Shown: positions 59,700 through 64,000 of the stretch, piece by piece
How the letters are laid out: the number at the start of each line of letters is the position of its first letter
Position numbering within the stretch: position 1 is the first letter of the stretch
Source of the DNA: Rhodamnia argentea
Taxonomy: Eukaryota > Streptophyta > Magnoliopsida > Myrtales > Myrtaceae
Direction: 5' to 3'
NCBI RefSeq assembly: GCF_020921035.1
Contig: NC_063158.1
Span: forward strand, 15,358,001 to 15,422,000
Length of the DNA stretch: 64,000 bases
The notes under the pieces: generated by a model
What the model was told of the DNA's origin: nothing
Databases searched by the model: none
Seen by the model: the letters and a program-made list of their open reading frames with translations, nothing else
Program-made: the position numbers and the translations under genes

Positions 59700-60603
59700 G
59701 AAAATTACAAAAAAAAATCCTAAACTTAATGCAATTGTGCCAATTCAGTTCTAAACATATTTTTTTGCCAATTCAGTTCTAAAATTTTTGTAATTATGTC
59801 AATTCAGTTCATCTAGCCAAGTAGACTCCATGCTTTAATATGTGTTTTTCTCTAGGATTGTCGTGTGGGCCTTGCATGTATGCTGCAAGTGACGCCGTGA
59901 GGGCTCCTCAGAAGCGCTGTTACTGTGCAAAGGCGACTTCATCACAGGTTTTGCGGTGTTGCGCTTAATTGCATCAAGAAGTTTCTTAATTGTTCCTGGT
60001 GAAGATCTGCCAGTGTTTCATAGCCGATTAAATCTTACGAGAAAGATTTTGTTTAATTCTTTCTCGCAACCCAGGAGATGCGACCTCAAATGAGGGTCGC
60101 CGGCAGATAGATTTGGCATCATTGGCCCCTCGTCACCAGCCTAAACCATCACCGGTGGCATTGCGTGAGGTGGAGACAATTATGGAATTAATAAAATTGA
60201 GCGAGGCAAAGTTGGAAGGCAAAAATCATATTTTCGTTCCAGCAATGCTCAAAGCTCAAAGCACCTCTCGACCTCGCTAGCTCTCGCCTCTGGTCAGTTA
60301 TCAAGGAAGTAGGGAAGAAAAAAAAACATGGAAAGAAAACAAAAAATAGGAACAATAAAAAAATATAAAATAACATAAAGTTAGATGAAAATATTAAATT
60401 ATTATTGAAATTATCAACATCGGGGCCGGCTGAGCCACATAGGACGGTAGGCGTCCACGTCAACTATTTTCGACTAAAATTGACCGGATGAACTCAATTG
60501 GCAAAACAAGAAAATGTTTAAGACTCAATTAGCATGTTTTAAAAGGTTTAAAACAGAATTGACAAAAGTACAATAGGTTTAAGGCATTTTTGATAATTTT
60601 CCC
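59700..60603. mobile_element. Fold-back element with exchanged centre (about 900 bp)
   Basis: Arms match the 18668-19515 family ('ggaaaattacaaaaaaaa', 'aattgtgccaattcagttctaaac' and the complement at 60490-60603). The centre (59815-60290) instead matches the non-fold-back segment 46795-47300. Confidence 0.7.
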
Positions 60604-62829
60604 TAAAACCTATTAATGTAATAAGTAGGATGTCTATTCAAATTATAAACATTTTATATCATTCTTGGATGAAATATTATACTTGATTCTCTACAATAGT
60701 TGAATGAAATGCAGTTATAGAATTAGTTACGTGGCCCCAGTTTTGCGAAGACTTATTTCCATAAACGTGTTCTGACGCGTGCTTATTCTCCTTTTTGTTA
60801 TTATTTTTACATTATGTCATTTGAGGTTGTTATTTTCGTTGATCTAAGAAATTACTAAGTAAAATTTTTTGCAGATAAATCTCCCAAAATGCTGTTGAAA
60901 GTTTTAAACTTATTTTTTTGCTAAAACATGTGTACAAATATATATATTTGGTTCTCGTACAATAGAAAAACTAGAAGCGAAGAATTTGGGGTTTATTGCT
61001 GAATTAATAGGCTATCGAATTGTTTATTTCATTCTTATAATTGGTTGAGTTAAGGAAACTATATCATCTAAATGAAAACTGCACCATTCAAGAACGAACT
61101 TTATTCTTAGTTTGATAACTTTTACTGAACAAAATAAATTATGCGAATATAAACATATTTAAAATTATATATAAACATATGTTCAATAGCATGCAACATA
61201 TTTAAAATTATGCTTCACTTTGGTGGAAAACCTAAATAACCGGATAGTAAAAAACGTAGATGATGTTTTAGGAAAAACTCAATAAACCTACAAAGAAGAG
61301 GTTCTTTATTGTTAATTACAAGCAAGACTTGTTTCTAATGTTGAACTCTCTCAAACAACATGGATGAGCATTAAGGATAACAACTCCTTATAAGATGTGA
61401 TGACAGATGCAAGAACAGATCACTGGTCTTAATTGGAGGACAAACTAAGGATATCACTGATTTCGTTGACCTTTAATCATGTTGGTCCTTTGAAAACGTT
61501 TAGAGACAAATTAAAGGGTGGCGGGAGGTTTTCAAATTCTTAGTTTGATTAGTTTTGCTTGAGAGAATAAATTGTCTGATTCTTCATTCTTTCATATAAT
61601 CATATCTTAAGTAATTATGTTTTAATGAAATATATCATTTAAAAACAGATTTGAGATACTTTCTATCAATTCATTCTTTTAAATTTATACTCAACCTTAT
61701 ATCTGAAAAAAAAAAAATCAACTACATATAGATGTTTGAGGATGATTGCTTAATAAGCTAATTCTCATTGGTTCAAGTGGCCACACGACAAAACTATGCC
61801 ATGTATCTTGCCATACGGCCACATTATTTCAGAAGATAGATGTTTGTAAAATTATGCCACGTATCTTATATTAACTAGTTAGGTTTAATTATTCTTTATC
61901 ATGTTAATATTTCTGTAATTAATTCTGGAGTTTTTATACATCAAGTGAATAAAGGATAATTTTATTATTCAATGTAATAGATGCACTTCATATTATACTT
62001 ACTTTGTAATGGAAAGCTATATGTTATTTTTTATTATAGTTTTTTTTTATTTTAAAGTTTTGTATCTTTTCATTCTTTTTATTTAATGGGTTATATTATA
62101 ATCGGTTAACTGAGTTGATTTTTTACTCCATTTAATTATGTATTGACATAAGATATGTTTCCAGTTAGACAGTTTTCATAAGTTATATTTTTATTTCGTT
62201 TGATTTACATTTTATTTTATAGGTGTATCTTTTTTTATTGTTCCTTAACTAATTTCATTGCAATAGCTCATTCATATCAGATGAAGCCAAATTCGCGTAA
62301 TGAGCTACCTATATTTAAAATTAGGAGTAATTGATCAATTACTTATATGCATTGTGTAACCACAATCATATATAGTTTGATATTATCGGTCATGTTTATA
62401 ATAACTTATTGTCTATGATATTAACATAATGAGTCATATGTGCCATTTTACTTTAATTTAAACTAAATGGAGAATTTCAGATATGAGTTATAATGAAAAT
62501 AGTATATGCTAGTCCAATATTTTTTTTTCAAGATATCATCCATTTTTTCGAATGTCAATCAAACTAGACAAAATTTTCACATTAAATTGGTAACTTTACT
62601 ATCATGTTTTTCCCAAATAAAGATATATTCTTAAAAAAAAATGTATGTCGGTGTATTATTGTCTAAATCTATCAAATATAAAACATGAAATCCACATCGG
62701 TAATGAAAAATCAATTAGCTAAACATTTGTTGGATAAATGTGGATGACGTGGCAAAACAGTGCTATGTGCTTTCCAGGGACATATGCTCGTAAACTTATT
62801 TTTGGACCAATCAACATATAAGGACACAA
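60604..62829. other. Very AT-rich spacer, no gene recognised
   Basis: Long runs of A/T, no frame above about 60 codons worth naming. 61300-61520 has slightly gene-like composition, but no frame stays open. Confidence 0.5.
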
Positions 62830-63176
62830 ATAATGTAGGACACTCACTTGCGTATCCTATCATAGTTTTTTTTTTTTTTTTTTAAGTTAACTATCATGAC
62901 TTCTAAAAAACTTTCACTTGAGTATCATAACTTTCACTTGATCATTTGATTGCCATGAGTATTGATAAAGTTCTCCACAACTACCATGCCATGCGGATTT
63001 CTGGTACTTGTGGTGAATGTTTTTAAAAAGTTATGGCAATTAGATGATCAATTGAATAATTATGGCACTTAAGTGAACATCGGACAAAATCATAACACTT
63101 AAATGATTATTTTAAAAGTTATGGCGTTCAATTAACCGCTATAAAAAAGTTATGTCACTTGTAGTGTCATTTTCTC
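62830..63176. mobile_element. Diverged relative of the 9887-10264 element
   Basis: Contains 'ttcacttgagtatcataac' on the left and 'ttatggcacttaagtgaac', 'aaagttatgtcacttgtagtgtca' on the right, the same arm wording as 9887-10264 with many changes. The left end is unclear. Confidence 0.6.
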
Positions 63177-63836
63177 TCTTTATCATTTTAATTCTCACGC
63201 AAATAAAACCTCCTTGAATTTAGATAATGAAAAAAACATACCCCAAGCTGTAGCAATACCAATAAGCATAATATAATCTCCTATTAAAATATGGAAACGA
63301 GCAGACCTTATCGATTTCGGATTTTTTAAGGAAAGGAAAGGACCTGAATGCCTTGATGGCTTGATCTGAAACGGTTACAGACGAAGACCGATGGGATGTC
63401 AAAATTTTCAATTTCTCTCCATCCGTTGGGTGTCGAAACAAATGGAGGAGCTTCCTATTTATAGAGAGAGGAAAGTACTTGAACTTGATTGGCTTGGTAA
63501 ATTGTCAACTTTTGTCTAATAATAAGATAATACATTAAAACTCATGAACTTATCTATTACTAATTTGTTTTTCTAAGGCTAACTCAATTTTAAATTAAGT
63601 GGATTTTAGAAGAAAAAAAAAGTATTTCCATATATTTTATATGTGTCTTTATCTTTATTTATTTTATCAGTTGAATACATTTGAACCAATTTTCTTTTAC
63701 AAGTGATAAGTAATACACGTTTGGCGTTGACAAACCACTGAACTCACGACCATTGATAGAATATGGACCATGTTGCATAATTATGCAATATGGCAATCTC
63801 AAGGGCAAACTTGAGTGCCACTTGACTAGCACAAAA
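63177..63836 (-). other. Possible promoter and first exon, unrecognised
   Basis: On the minus strand CTATAAATAGG (63452-63462) lies 10-20 bp upstream of an ATG (63441) that opens 73 codons (MFRHPTDGEKLKILTSHRSS). The arrangement resembles a TATA box and leader, but the protein matches nothing I know and no second exon was found before the element at 62830. Confidence 0.2.
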
Positions 63837-64000
63837 GTAGGAGTGGGCATAGTTCCCGGGCAGAACCGGGAACCAGAGAACCGAATGTACAAGATAAATT
63901 TCAAGTTTTAGGATATGGAGAGTAGGTTACTGGTTTCAAAAATTGGGCAATCGATTCCGATAAGTAGGCTCCAAGTTTCAAGATATGGAATGGAACCTAG
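63837..64000. mobile_element. Partial MITE at window end
   Basis: 'aggagtgggcatagttcccggg' followed by 'aaccgggaaccagagaaccg' matches the terminal style of 45981-46541. The other end lies beyond the window. Confidence 0.45.

Overview
The window is nuclear DNA from a flowering plant. It has long AT-rich spacers, GC-richer intronless genes, plant-type LTR retrotransposons primed from initiator-Met tRNA, LINE and TRIM remnants, and many small inverted-repeat elements. The overall repeat style suggests a woody dicot, possibly Myrtales/Eucalyptus-like, but that is a weak guess from style and not a database result. I see no organellar, bacterial, tRNA, rRNA or CRISPR features.

The backbone is a tandem cluster of berberine-bridge-enzyme-like (BBE-like) flavin oxidoreductase genes, all on the minus strand. 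Four are intact: copy 1 (6391-8001), copy 3 (20396-22006), copy 4 (28144-29751) and copy 5 (36667-38274). Three are broken: a promoter-bearing 5' fragment of copy 1 (8648-9229), copy 6 (about 40999-42600; stops and a frameshift) and copy 7 (48707-55680; frameshifted and split by a Ty1/copia element). The intact proteins are 535-536 residues, with signal peptide, FAD-binding domain, both covalent flavin anchors (His and Cys) and the C-terminal BBE domain. They are predicted to be secreted carbohydrate or monolignol oxidases/dehydrogenases.

Region by region: 1-2.3 kb is spacer plus a 42-bp minisatellite in higher-order organisation. 3.1-4.0 kb is a QWRF-family pseudogene. 6.4-9.9 kb holds BBE copy 1 and a near-perfect 1.23-kb tandem duplication of its 5' end and promoter, ending beside an inverted-repeat element. 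12.1-13.0 kb is an older copy of the same promoter. 13-20 kb is repeat-rich (fold-back elements, LINE remnant, TRIM). 20-24 kb is BBE copy 3 and its flank. 26.0-31.9 kb and 34.8-40.4 kb are two copies of a segmental duplication carrying copies 4 and 5. 40.5-42.7 kb is BBE pseudogene 6 with a solo LTR just past its stop. 43-48.5 kb holds several small DNA elements, one with an open reading frame. 48.7-55.7 kb is BBE pseudogene 7 containing a 5390-bp copia element with 623-bp LTRs and a GAACC target duplication. 56-64 kb is gene-poor repeats.

I did not find a convincing new multi-gene system. The best leads are the history of the BBE cluster (duplication, decay and transposon insertion caught at several stages), paralogue differences at the residue that gates oxygen reactivity, an uneven distribution of substitutions between copies 4 and 5, and a young copia copy with five in-frame stops, one of them at the catalytic integrase glutamate.
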